A stretch of DNA of 64,000 bases from an uncultured Rhodospirillales bacterium (GTDB taxonomy: Bacteria; Pseudomonadota; Alphaproteobacteria; ATCC43930; CGMCC-115725). The notes beneath the pieces were generated by a model. The model was not told the DNA's origin. It ran no database searches and saw nothing but the letters and a program-made list of their open reading frames with translations. Location: contig CAIKMD010000007.1 in NCBI GenBank assembly GCA_903828515.1, positions 558,001-622,000 on the forward strand. The letters are read 5' to 3'. A program made the position numbers and the translations under genes. Each line of letters starts with the position of its first letter. Positions within the stretch are counted from its first letter, which is position 1. Positions 8,202 to 17,469 of the stretch are shown piece after piece.

Positions 8202-9328
8202 TGGCGCGAATCCTCGATCTCACCAGCGACGTGGGTGCTTACGGCACGCGCCTGCTCGCCGAACTCGGCCATGACGTCATCCGGGTCGAGCCGCCAAGCG
8301 GTGACACGGTTCGCCGGCTCGAGCCCCATCTCGATGCGGCGCCTGCGCTTGAAGGCAGCGCGTTCCATCAGTTTCTCAACACGGGCAAACGCAGCGTCGC
8401 CGTCGATCTCGCGAATACCGAGGGACGAAAGCTTTTGCTGGCCTTGGTCAAAACCGCCGATGCCATGGTGGCGAGCCTGCCCTTGCCGATCGAGCAAAAC
8501 GAAATTCTTGCCGCCAATCCCGATCTGGTGCTGGTGCGGCTCGACGACGGCGAACCCGAATTATGCAATGTGGCCAGCACCGGCTTGCTCGCCATCACCG
8601 GCGAGCCCGACGGCCAGCCGACCCTGTTGGGCGGGCATGTGCCGTCTTCGGCCGTCGGCGTCTACCTGGCGATGGCGGCTGCAGCCGCGATCTTCGGCAA
8701 GGAACTGACCGGCACCGGCTCCGTCGTCGACGTCTCGGCGGCGCAATGCCTCGCCACGCTGGCCGAGCAGGTCTGGGTCGAATACAGCGTGTCGGGCGAG
8801 GCGTTGGAGCGCATGGGTTCGCGCGGCGGCATCACCGCGCTGGCCGGCGCGTTGCCCTGCGCCGACGGGCATTGGATGGTCAGCGTGCCGCCCGATCCGC
8901 GCGGTTGGACGAATTTCGTCCAACTCGTGCCCGACCCGGCGTTCAAGGACGATTCCTCGATGGCGGACGAAGCCTTCCGCCGCGATCGCAAGGACGAGAT
9001 TCTCGATCTCGTCGGTGTGTGGTCGTCGTCGCGCAACAAGCACCAGATCGTCCAGCAGGCGCAGGATCTCCACATTCCGGCGACGCCGGTGCTCAATCCG
9101 CTCGAACTCGTCGACGATCCGCAACTCCTGGCGCGTGGCTTTCTGCGGCCGGTCGATCATCCGGATTTCGGCAAGATGAATTTCCCGGTCGGCGCGTTGG
9201 CGAGCATGACCGGGCAAGCCATGTCGTTCGCGCCGCGTCTCGGCCAGGACACGGCGGCGATCCTGACCGAACTCGGCTATTCGACCGGCGACATCGATCG
9301 GCTCAAGGGGCAAGGCATCGTCGCGTGA
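8201..9328 (+). CDS. Class III (CaiB/BaiF) CoA transferase-like protein
   Basis: MARILDLTSDVGAYGTRLLAELGHDVIRVEPPSGD...; TGATG overlap with the preceding gene. Confidence 0.9.
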   Translation: MARILDLTSDVGAYGTRLLAELGHDVIRVEPPSGDTVRRLEPHLDAAPALEGSAFHQFLNTGKRSVAVDLANTEGRKLLLALVKTADAMVASLPLPIEQNEILAANPDLVLVRLDDGEPELCNVASTGLLAITGEPDGQPTLLGGHVPSSAVGVYLAMAAAAAIFGKELTGTGSVVDVSAAQCLATLAEQVWVEYSVSGEALERMGSRGGITALAGALPCADGHWMVSVPPDPRGWTNFVQLVPDPAFKDDSSMADEAFRRDRKDEILDLVGVWSSSRNKHQIVQQAQDLHIPATPVLNPLELVDDPQLLARGFLRPVDHPDFGKMNFPVGALASMTGQAMSFAPRLGQDTAAILTELGYSTGDIDRLKGQGIVA

Positions 9329-10374
9329 GCGAGTCCTCCGACCAGAAGCAGGCACTCACACCCGAGGAATTGCAGGCCTGGATCGGACGCGAGCATGATT
9401 TTGCCGGCGTCGACGAGGTCACGCGCAGCGACATCCGCCGCAAGCTCGAGGTCTACTGCGCGGATTGCCCGATTCATTACGACGACGACGTGGCGCGCGC
9501 GCATGGCTATCGCGGCATCGTCGCGCCGGTGGGGCTGACCGCGCTGTGGGCGATGCCGGCCTATTGGACGCCCGGCGAGCCGGTGCTGTTCCGCCCCGGC
9601 GTGCGCGAACAATCGGGCGGCATCCGCACCGAAATTCCGATCACCTTTCAGGGCGGCGTCAACGCGGCGGCTTCGTGGGAATATTTCGAGCCGCTTTATG
9701 TCGGCGACCGGCTGCACGGCAATTGGCGGCTGATCGAGATCAAGCCGCACACGTCACGTCTCGGCGAGGGCGTGATGCTGACGGTCGAGGCGTCGGTCTT
9801 CAAGCAGACGGGCGAACTGGTCGCCAAAAATCAGAACACGCATTACCGCTTCACCCCGAAGCCCAAAGACACAGCGTCGGACAAGCCGCGCGAGAAGGAG
9901 CCCGAACCGGCGAAGGCGCCGGCGCCGGCGCCGGCGATCCCGACGACGGAACCCGGCGATTGGCGCCGCCAGCTTCGCTTCGCCGAGGTCGCGATCGGTG
10001 ACGCGGTGCCGCCCTTCTCGATGTGGCTGAGCTATCAGCGCGTGGTGATGAGCGTCGCGGCCGACCGCATGTTCTCGCCGCTGCATCACAACAAGGAACG
10101 CGCGCAGTGGCGCGGGTTCAGCGACATCGTCTTCAATACGCGCGGCTATGAGATGATGTTCGAGACCATGCTGCGGCGCTGGATCGGTCTCGACGGGCGG
10201 GTGAAGAAGCTGGGGCCCTTCCGCATGAAAGGCAGTTCCTATCCGGGCGATGTGGTGACCGTGCGGGCGCGCGTGACCGGCAAAGACGAACGGGTGGTGA
10301 AGCTCGAGATTATCGCCGACAATGATCGTGGCGAAGCCGGGCGCGGCGAAGCCGAGATCGCGTTGCCGGCCTGA
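9325..10374 (+). CDS. MaoC-like double-hotdog hydratase/dehydratase
   Basis: GTG start; HYDDDVARAHGYRGIVAPVGL in N half; second hotdog-like half 'MFSPLHHNKERAQWRGFSDIVFNTRGYEMMFETMLRRW' joined by a Pro/Ala/Lys/Glu linker. Confidence 0.75.
   Translation: MSESSDQKQALTPEELQAWIGREHDFAGVDEVTRSDIRRKLEVYCADCPIHYDDDVARAHGYRGIVAPVGLTALWAMPAYWTPGEPVLFRPGVREQSGGIRTEIPITFQGGVNAAASWEYFEPLYVGDRLHGNWRLIEIKPHTSRLGEGVMLTVEASVFKQTGELVAKNQNTHYRFTPKPKDTASDKPREKEPEPAKAPAPAPAIPTTEPGDWRRQLRFAEVAIGDAVPPFSMWLSYQRVVMSVAADRMFSPLHHNKERAQWRGFSDIVFNTRGYEMMFETMLRRWIGLDGRVKKLGPFRMKGSSYPGDVVTVRARVTGKDERVVKLEIIADNDRGEAGRGEAEIALPA
9915..9936. repeat. GGCGCC hexanucleotide microsatellite (~3.7 copies)
   Basis: ggcgccggcgccggcgccggcg, encodes APAPAPA in the linker of the hotdog protein. 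Confidence 0.9.
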
Positions 10375-10403
10375 GACGAAACGAATAAAGGGAGAGTGAC
10401 GAC

Positions 10404-11540
10404 ATGACCGAAACCGCACTCCTGTCGCCGAACGGACAACAAGACACGGCCGGCCAAGGGCCGGTGACCAGGCTCTTCGTCGCGACGATCAACGGCGTCG
10501 TCCGGCTCGACCGGCAAACCCCCAACGCACCCTGGGCGGTTACGCAGGAGGCGCTGGGTGGAAACCACATGAGCGCGCTTCTGCACGAGCGGAACTCGGG
10601 CAAGCTCTTCGCCGCGGGTCATGGTGAAACCGGCGTGTGGGTCAGCGACGACGGCACGGGAACCGCGTGGCGCCGCGCCGCAACCGGAATCGGCAATCTC
10701 AATGTCTATTCGCTCGCCGGCCGGGGCACGGGTACGGATGTCGTGCTCTTTGCCGGTGCCGAACCGGCCTCGCTCTATCGCAGCGACGATTTCGGCGAGA
10801 CGTGGCGCGAACTGGCGACGCTGCGCGCCGTGCCCTATAACGAGAAATGGAATTTCCCGCCGCCGCCCCATATCGCGCATGTGAAGTCGATCACGATTCA
10901 TCCGGCGCGGCCCGAGACGCTGTTTGCCTGCGTCGAACAGGGCGCGCTGCTCACCTCCACGGATGACGGCAAGAGCTGGCGCGAACTCGACGATTATTCG
11001 CGGCCCGACGATCCAACCTATCGCGACATGCACCGGATCGTGCTGCACCCGAAATTTCCGGCGATCGCCTATCTCACCACCGGCGTCGGCACCTATCGCA
11101 GCGAGGATGGCGGCGAGACCTGGCGCGCGCTCACCCAGCGCGGCAGCCGGCTAGGCTATCCCGATTTCATTTTCCTCGATCCGGAAAATCCCGATGTCCT
11201 TATCGTCGCCGGCGCGGAAAAGAGCCCGAAGGAATGGCCCGGCGATCAGACCGCCAATTCCGCGGTGCTCAAAAGCGTCGATGGCGGGAAGAATTGGCGT
11301 GAGTTGAACACGGGGTTGGCCGATCGTCCGGGCGCGGGGATCGAGGCGATGAGCCGGCACACCTGGCCCGGTGGGACGACGCTCAGCTACGCCACCGCCG
11401 CCGGAGAAATCTATTCAAGCGACGATGGCGGCGAAAGCTGGATGCCGGTCGCGCGCGGCCTGGGCGCCGTTTCGAAAGGCGTGCACTACCGCGCCTTCCT
11501 GCCGGGCGCCAAGGAAAAGGGTCGGCGCGCCTACGCCTAG
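10404..11540 (+). CDS. BNR/sialidase-like beta-propeller (glycosyl hydrolase-annotated) protein
   Basis: Repeated S-x-D-x-G-x-(S/T)W motifs: YRSDDFGETWREL, STDDGKSWREL, YRSEDGGETWRAL, KSVDGGKNWREL, YSSDDGGESWMPV. Confidence 0.85.
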   Translation: MTETALLSPNGQQDTAGQGPVTRLFVATINGVVRLDRQTPNAPWAVTQEALGGNHMSALLHERNSGKLFAAGHGETGVWVSDDGTGTAWRRAATGIGNLNVYSLAGRGTGTDVVLFAGAEPASLYRSDDFGETWRELATLRAVPYNEKWNFPPPPHIAHVKSITIHPARPETLFACVEQGALLTSTDDGKSWRELDDYSRPDDPTYRDMHRIVLHPKFPAIAYLTTGVGTYRSEDGGETWRALTQRGSRLGYPDFIFLDPENPDVLIVAGAEKSPKEWPGDQTANSAVLKSVDGGKNWRELNTGLADRPGAGIEAMSRHTWPGGTTLSYATAAGEIYSSDDGGESWMPVARGLGAVSKGVHYRAFLPGAKEKGRRAYA

Positions 11541-11544
11541 GCCC

Positions 11545-11937
11545 CTAGCGAATCACTTCCCAGAACATCCCGACCACGGCGACATAGCCGAGAGTGAAGG
11601 CCAGGGTCCGGACGTAAGGGATGGCGAACCAGTAGACCACGGCATGCGCCAGGCGCATCCAGAAGAAGAAAGCGGCCCAGAAAGCGGTCATCGCATCCGC
11701 CTTGCCGGCGAGTTGCGCGATGATGACGAGGACGGCGAATGGTGCGAATACCTCGACGGCGTTGAGATAGGCGCGATCGGCGCGCTTGCCCCAGAGCGGC
11801 ACCGGCCGCGCGGCGGGATCGCGATAATTGACCGGCTGAAGAAAGCCGTTGGTCACCACCTGCGACACCACATAGAGAATCCACAGCGACGCGGTGAGAA
11901 TGGCGGTGTAGGCGAGGTATTTGAGATCGGGCGTCAT
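11545..11937 (-). CDS. MAPEG family membrane protein
   Basis: ~130-aa 4-TM protein with NAVEVFAPFAVLVIIAQLAGK, VVYWFAIPYVRTLAFTLGYV. Confidence 0.8.
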   Translation of the reverse strand: MTPDLKYLAYTAILTASLWILYVVSQVVTNGFLQPVNYRDPAARPVPLWGKRADRAYLNAVEVFAPFAVLVIIAQLAGKADAMTAFWAAFFFWMRLAHAVVYWFAIPYVRTLAFTLGYVAVVGMFWEVIR

Positions 11938-11972
11938 CGTTGCTCCCCCCTATAAATATTTCCGCCCTCTGA

Positions 11973-12893
11973 TCAGACCGCCTTTAAGGCCGGTTTCGAC
12001 GCGCTGATCGCAGCCTGCATTGACGGGAAATCCGGCACCGCGCCCCACATGCAGAACGAGGTGAGTTCGGGTGCGAACTGGCGCGGGCGATACGTCGCTT
12101 CGTCCTCCGGCATGATGTGCTTCACGCCGCAGGAATACTCATAGACCATCCGGTCCGGCCCGTAGAAATAGAGCATCACCGCGGTCGAGAGTGGATGGCG
12201 CCCGGGACCCCAGGCGATCTTCACGCCACGCTCCTTGAGGAAGTAATACGACTTCATCAGATCGTCGACGTCCTCGACCTGATGATTGATGTGCTGCACG
12301 CCGGGTTGCGGATAGGGGAAGATCGCGATCGAATGGTGCGCGGTGCCGATCCGCAGCAAGGGTGCGTCGCCGAGCCAGTCCGAGACGCGGGCGCTGCACA
12401 ATTGCGTCCAGAATTTTTCGTCGCGCACCGGATCGGACGAATTCAATCCGATATGGCTGAAATGGGTGATGCCGGCATCGCGGCTCGGGAAGGTGCGCAC
12501 GCCGGTGTGATAGGGACGGGCGACGATCTCGATCTTGTTGCCGGTCGGGTCCTGCGACTGGATCACGCCCTTGGCGCGGCGCTGGTCGCATTCGTCGCGG
12601 CCGGCCAGCCGGGTGCGATAGCCGCCATTGTCGAGCGCGGCGCCGACCGCGTCGAAATCGCGGTGGTCTTTCAGGTCGAAGCCGATCGTGTGGTCGGTCG
12701 GATCGCCCTCGAAATAGACCAGGGTGTGGTCGCGGGTATCGCCGCGCACCGCGACCTTGTCGGAGCGGAAATAGACCGACTTGCCCTCGCGCGCGACGAG
12801 TTGCAGCCCGATGACCTTGGTGGCGAACTCGATCGCGCCCTCAAGGTCCCTGGTGCCGAGCCGGACATAGCGGATGTCTTGCAGATTGATCAT
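11973..12893 (-). CDS. VOC-superfamily extradiol dioxygenase
   Basis: Two VOC domains; putative metal ligands HFSHIGLN, HINHQV, YEYS (H-H-E). Confidence 0.82.
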   Translation of the reverse strand: MINLQDIRYVRLGTRDLEGAIEFATKVIGLQLVAREGKSVYFRSDKVAVRGDTRDHTLVYFEGDPTDHTIGFDLKDHRDFDAVGAALDNGGYRTRLAGRDECDQRRAKGVIQSQDPTGNKIEIVARPYHTGVRTFPSRDAGITHFSHIGLNSSDPVRDEKFWTQLCSARVSDWLGDAPLLRIGTAHHSIAIFPYPQPGVQHINHQVEDVDDLMKSYYFLKERGVKIAWGPGRHPLSTAVMLYFYGPDRMVYEYSCGVKHIMPEDEATYRPRQFAPELTSFCMWGAVPDFPSMQAAISASKPALKAV

Positions 12894-12949
12894 GACGTGC
12901 CTCCCCACCCGGCAAGCCGGGCAAGGCGATTCCTAGCACGTCGTCGTTT

Positions 12950-14779
12950 TCAGCGCGAGGCGGTCACCCGAGCGGCGGGCAAACCGACGGTCCGCCCTGG
13001 AAAACCGGCGGCATCGAGATAGCGGGTCGCGCCGACGCGCTGAAAGGCGAGGGTCGTCGCCAGCCCGTTGGCGGCGGGGGCTGATACGAGCGTGCCCGAG
13101 GTCGATGGCGGCACCGCGCCGCCGGGCAAGGCCTCGGTCATCACGCGGCCGATGAGATTGCCTTTCGGTGTGATCGACAGGCCGAGAAGCTGCGCCAGCG
13201 TCCGTCCGACATCGGCGTTGCTGACCGGCGCGGGATCGACGAAGCCCGCCTTGAAATCGGGTCCGATGGCGGCGATGAAATTCATCGTCTCGGCGCGGTT
13301 GAGGCCGCCGTGATAGCCCTGGCCCTGCTGCTGCGGGGCGTCGGCGATCGAGGCGGAGCACATGACCGGTTCGGCGCATCCGGTCGAGATGCTGGCGAAA
13401 TTGACGACGATCGCCGGCATCGGCGTCACTGCCTTGCCGTCGAGGCCGATCGCGCTCAGCGGCAGCGTGCCGGGAATTTTCCCGAGCCGCCCGTCGACGA
13501 AAATCCCGCTGACGTAATCCTGCTTCAAAAGCGCGGCGACGGCGCGCGCGGCGATCTGCTTGTCGTGGCGCGGCAGATAGATCAGATCCGAATTGCCGTT
13601 GGTCGCGACGACGAGATCGGGATTGGCGACATCGTCGCCGATAAGGGCGCTGCCGGCGATGGGGTGATGCTCGGCGAGCACGCGGGCATATTTGTCGTTG
13701 ACGTCATAGAGCGGCAAGCCGAGCGCCGAGGCAAGATCGAGCGCGAGGAAGCCGGGCGGCAGAAGTCCCTGCGGCGTATCGGCGTAATGGCCGCGTGCCG
13801 CCGGGCTGGTCTTGCTTTGCTTGCTGACCGTCGAGAATCCATGATCGGCGGCAACCACGATATCGGTCGTGGCGGCGAGGCCGAGTTGGTCGAGCGTCGC
13901 GCGCAGCCGGGCCAGATCGTCGTCGGCGTTCTTGATCGCGAGTTTCGAGGTCGGCCCGTTGATGCCGGGTTCGAGCTTGCCGAGACTGTCGCCCTGGTTG
14001 TGCTGCGTGCCGTCGGGATCGCGCGACCAGAACACCATCACGAACGGCTTGTTGCGCGATTTCAGCAGCGGCAGCACCACCTTGCTGGCGACGTCGGCAA
14101 AGTAATTCTGCTGGATCACGTTGGCGAATTGAGTGCCTGGCGTTTTCATGTCGCCGAGGTCGCTGTTGACGCCACGGCTGGGCGCGGTCAGCGGCAGTTG
14201 CGCGGCTGTCATCGCGGTGGTGATTTCGGCTGACAGCGGAATGCCTTTGGCGGTGCCGGTCGCGTCGTCGATCACGATGGTGCCGTTGCCGCTGCGGTCC
14301 ATGTGATCGAACACCAGCGTCGGCCCCAGTTTGCCGACGAGCGCGGTGCTCAAGCCGGCTTGGCGTGCCGCCTCGACCACTGCGGTTTCGTCGAGCAGGT
14401 TGCCGCCCATATGCGCGTCGATATCGCCCAGCACCGCGTCGTTCTCGAGATCGGGCGCCATGCTGTCCGCCGCCGGCGCGACCTTGTAGCCGGTATAGAT
14501 CTTGTTGCTGAACACGCCGGTGTCGCCGGGCGAATGGCCGGTGGCGAGCGCGGAGGCGTTCGTCATCGTGAAGGTCGGAAAGATCGAATGGCTGTTCTTG
14601 AAATTGACGCCCTGGTCGCGGATCGCCGCCATGGTCGGCGCCGTCTCGGGCGTGACGCTCAAGGCGCGCAGCCCGTCGGGCACGAACAGGATCACGTTAT
14701 GCGGCGTGTCGGCGGCGAAGGCCGCGTCGGTGCCGATGAGGCTGACGACGGCAAGGACGGGCAGCAGCATTCGGTTCAT
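12950..14779 (-). CDS. Alkaline phosphatase family / type I phosphodiesterase-nucleotide pyrophosphatase
   Basis: Signal peptide then NVILFVPDGLRALSVTPETAPTMAAIRDQGVNFKNSHSIFPTFTMTNASALATGH. Confidence 0.88.
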   Translation of the reverse strand: MNRMLLPVLAVVSLIGTDAAFAADTPHNVILFVPDGLRALSVTPETAPTMAAIRDQGVNFKNSHSIFPTFTMTNASALATGHSPGDTGVFSNKIYTGYKVAPAADSMAPDLENDAVLGDIDAHMGGNLLDETAVVEAARQAGLSTALVGKLGPTLVFDHMDRSGNGTIVIDDATGTAKGIPLSAEITTAMTAAQLPLTAPSRGVNSDLGDMKTPGTQFANVIQQNYFADVASKVVLPLLKSRNKPFVMVFWSRDPDGTQHNQGDSLGKLEPGINGPTSKLAIKNADDDLARLRATLDQLGLAATTDIVVAADHGFSTVSKQSKTSPAARGHYADTPQGLLPPGFLALDLASALGLPLYDVNDKYARVLAEHHPIAGSALIGDDVANPDLVVATNGNSDLIYLPRHDKQIAARAVAALLKQDYVSGIFVDGRLGKIPGTLPLSAIGLDGKAVTPMPAIVVNFASISTGCAEPVMCSASIADAPQQQGQGYHGGLNRAETMNFIAAIGPDFKAGFVDPAPVSNADVGRTLAQLLGLSITPKGNLIGRVMTEALPGGAVPPSTSGTLVSAPAANGLATTLAFQRVGATRYLDAAGFPGRTVGLPAARVTASR

Positions 14780-14847
14780 GGTCTTTTCCCCTCGATTTGG
14801 GGGGAATCGTAGCAACGCGGCACGTCAGTTTTGTGACAGAAGGCTCG

Positions 14848-16446
14848 TCAGGCTTCGATCGGCCCGGCGCGGCCGTTCTCGACGACGAAATTGCGCAAGG
14901 TCGAGAGGGTGGCGTTCGGGTCGGCGGCGTCGGAGATAACGCGCATCGCCACATTCATGCGCTCGGGCGCGACGTCGACGAGGGCATAGCCGCGTTTGCG
15001 GCTGTCGTAGAAATGGACATGCGGGTTGTCGGGCAGCCAGCTCGAATAGGCCTCGAAATTGGAGCCGAACGAGGTGATCGACGTGCCGACGAATTCGGTC
15101 GCCACGGTGGGCGAGCGCTGATCGTTGACGTCGAGCTTCAGATCGTTGGCCCAGAAGGCATGATTGTCGCCGCCGATCACCACCGCGTTTCTGACGCGCG
15201 CGTCGTGAATGTGCTGCATGAGCCGCGCGCGGCAGGCGGGATAGCCGTTCCAGTCGTCGGTCCAGTAACCGATGGTTCCATCGGGCTGGCGTTCGCGCAG
15301 ATCGGCCATCAGCACGTCCTGCGCGATCACGTTCCACTTCGCGCGCGAGGCGGCGAGTCCGTCGAACAGCCAGGTCTCCTGCGCCATGCCGAGCATCGAG
15401 CGCGCGCCGTCGCGGCGTTCGGGGCAACTCGCATCGGTCTCCGCGTGGCCGCCGCCGTGATTGGGTTTCGCATAACACGCCTGGCTCGATCGGTACTGGC
15501 GGCCGTCGAGGACCGAAAACTCGATCAAATCGCCGAACGCGAACCGGTCATAGACCCGCATGGTCGGCCCGTCGGGATGCGACAGGCTCGGCCGCACCGG
15601 CATGTGTTCGTAGAACGCGCGATAGGCGGCGGCGCGGCGTTTGAGGAATGTTGCCGGATCGTCGAAGGTTTCCGACAAATCGTCGGCATAGTCGTTCTGA
15701 ACCTCATGATCGTCCCAGGTCATCAGCGCCGGCACGGTCGCGTGAAGCCGCTGCAAATCCGCGTCGGTGCGATATTGCGCATAACGGTTGCGATAGGTGC
15801 GCAGGTCGCTCGCGACCACGCCGTCGCTGTGGCGGCGCACCCCCGGCCGACGGCCGAAATTTTCATAAATGTAATCGCCGAGGAACACGACGATGTCGGG
15901 CTGTTCGTCGGTGAGGTGGCGATAGGCGGAAAAATACCCGACCTCGTAATTGGCGCAGGAAACGAAGCCGAAACGCATCCGGGGCAAGGCAGCATTCGCG
16001 GCGGGCGCGGTCATGGTTTTGCCGATACTGCTTTGCGCGGACCCCGCGCTAAACCGATACCAATAGGGCCGGCCCGCTGGCAGGCCGCCGATCTCGACAT
16101 GGACCGACCACGCGTCCTCGGGAAGGGCGAACACCGTGCCGCGACGGCGTATGTCGAGCATCTGGGGATCGGCGGCGATCTCATAGGCGACCGGCACGGC
16201 GCCGCCGGTCATCCCGCCGGGCGTTGCCGGATCCGCGCTCAGCGGATCGGGCGCCAGCCTCGTCCATAAGACGAAACCATCGGGCACCGGATCGCCCGAG
16301 GCGATGCCGAGGCTGAACGGATTCTGACGCCATTGGGGCCCGGGCGCGACGCAGCCGATGAGCGCAGGCGCCAAACCCGCGCCGATGCTCCAGGCACCGG
16401 CGCGCAAAATGCCGCGGCGCGTCAGCAGAATTTTCGGATGTCCCAT
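14848..16446 (-). CDS. PhoD-like alkaline phosphatase, probable Tat substrate
   Basis: TRRGILRAGAWSIG leader; FGFVSCANYEVGYFSAYRHL, VFLGDYIYENFGRRPGVRRH, MTWDDHEVQNDYADD. Confidence 0.92.
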   Translation of the reverse strand: MGHPKILLTRRGILRAGAWSIGAGLAPALIGCVAPGPQWRQNPFSLGIASGDPVPDGFVLWTRLAPDPLSADPATPGGMTGGAVPVAYEIAADPQMLDIRRRGTVFALPEDAWSVHVEIGGLPAGRPYWYRFSAGSAQSSIGKTMTAPAANAALPRMRFGFVSCANYEVGYFSAYRHLTDEQPDIVVFLGDYIYENFGRRPGVRRHSDGVVASDLRTYRNRYAQYRTDADLQRLHATVPALMTWDDHEVQNDYADDLSETFDDPATFLKRRAAAYRAFYEHMPVRPSLSHPDGPTMRVYDRFAFGDLIEFSVLDGRQYRSSQACYAKPNHGGGHAETDASCPERRDGARSMLGMAQETWLFDGLAASRAKWNVIAQDVLMADLRERQPDGTIGYWTDDWNGYPACRARLMQHIHDARVRNAVVIGGDNHAFWANDLKLDVNDQRSPTVATEFVGTSITSFGSNFEAYSSWLPDNPHVHFYDSRKRGYALVDVAPERMNVAMRVISDAADPNATLSTLRNFVVENGRAGPIEA

Positions 16447-16522
16447 GCCGGGACTCTAGATAGCAAGCGCCCGTGAAGGAAGCGTGACGCCGCCCTTCAT
16501 CGGCGGGCTTGTCGATCACGTC

Positions 16523-16963
16523 TTAGGGATGAACGCGCGGTTCGATCGAAACCGGCAGGGTGGGGCGGTCGATCAGCAGGACGAGCCAGGGGCTTGTGAG
16601 GCTCTGCGTCGTCATCTGGTCCGCGCCGGGCTTCTGCTCGTCGGCCTGGACGACGAATTTTCCGTCATGGGCGCTCATCGAGACGATTTTGACGGCATAT
16701 CCGCCGCTGTTTCGGCGTCCGAGGAAAATCCCGATGCCGGTCTGATGCGCGCTGTCGAAAGGCTTGCCTTCCAGCGCGGGATCGCCGGTCAGTGCCAGCA
16801 GCGATCGCCAATCGTCGTTTGTCATCGCCACGATCGTTCGCGGTTCGGTGACGGCGGCATGTTGTCCCGACCACCGGTCGATCTCCTTGCCCAACGATGG
16901 CTGGAGAGCGCCGACCGCGATCAGCAAAGCGACGACAGGAATTGTCGCGTGACGCAGGTTCAT
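16523..16963 (-). CDS. PrcB C-terminal-like secreted protein
   Basis: Signal peptide MNLRHATIPVVALLIAVGALQPSLG; SAHQTGIGIFLGRRNSGGYAVKIVSM resembles protease complex subunit PrcB. Confidence 0.6.
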   Translation of the reverse strand: MNLRHATIPVVALLIAVGALQPSLGKEIDRWSGQHAAVTEPRTIVAMTNDDWRSLLALTGDPALEGKPFDSAHQTGIGIFLGRRNSGGYAVKIVSMSAHDGKFVVQADEQKPGADQMTTQSLTSPWLVLLIDRPTLPVSIEPRVHP

Positions 16964-16971
16964 CGCGATGC

Positions 16972-17397
16972 TCAGGCGTAGGGCGCGAGTTCTTCGACCG
17001 GCACGATCATCCGTCCGATCGGCCACAAGGCGATGCCGGCGAGCTTCACATGCGCCCAGGCAAAGGGAATGCCGATGATCGTCACGGCAAGACACGCGGC
17101 GTTGATCAGATGCGCGAGTGCCAGCCACCAGCCGGCGAGCACCAGCCAGATGATGTTGCCGAGAAACCCGAGCGGTCCGGTGCCGATGTCGTCGCGGCCG
17201 AGGAAAGCCGCGCGCGATACCGCGCGATGCCCGAAGGGCAGGAACGCATAGAGCGCGATGTTGAAGCCGGCGCGCGCCCAGGGCAGGCCGATGATGGTGA
17301 TCGCCATCAGGACGGCGGCGACCATCCAGGCGACGGCCATCCACAGCCCGCCGGTGAGCACCCACAACACATTGAGCAGAAATCGCAGCAGGTTCAT
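16972..17397 (-). CDS. YccF domain-containing inner membrane protein
   Basis: MNLLRFLLNVLWVLTGGLWMAVAWMVAAVLMAITIIGLPWARAGFNIALYAFLPFG. Confidence 0.9.
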   Translation of the reverse strand: MNLLRFLLNVLWVLTGGLWMAVAWMVAAVLMAITIIGLPWARAGFNIALYAFLPFGHRAVSRAAFLGRDDIGTGPLGFLGNIIWLVLAGWWLALAHLINAACLAVTIIGIPFAWAHVKLAGIALWPIGRMIVPVEELAPYA

Positions 17398-17469
17398 GGT
17401 GCCATAACGGTTGACATGCCGGGGTTATGCCACGTTGCGAGCATGGGGGCCATCCGCTAGAACGCGCGC

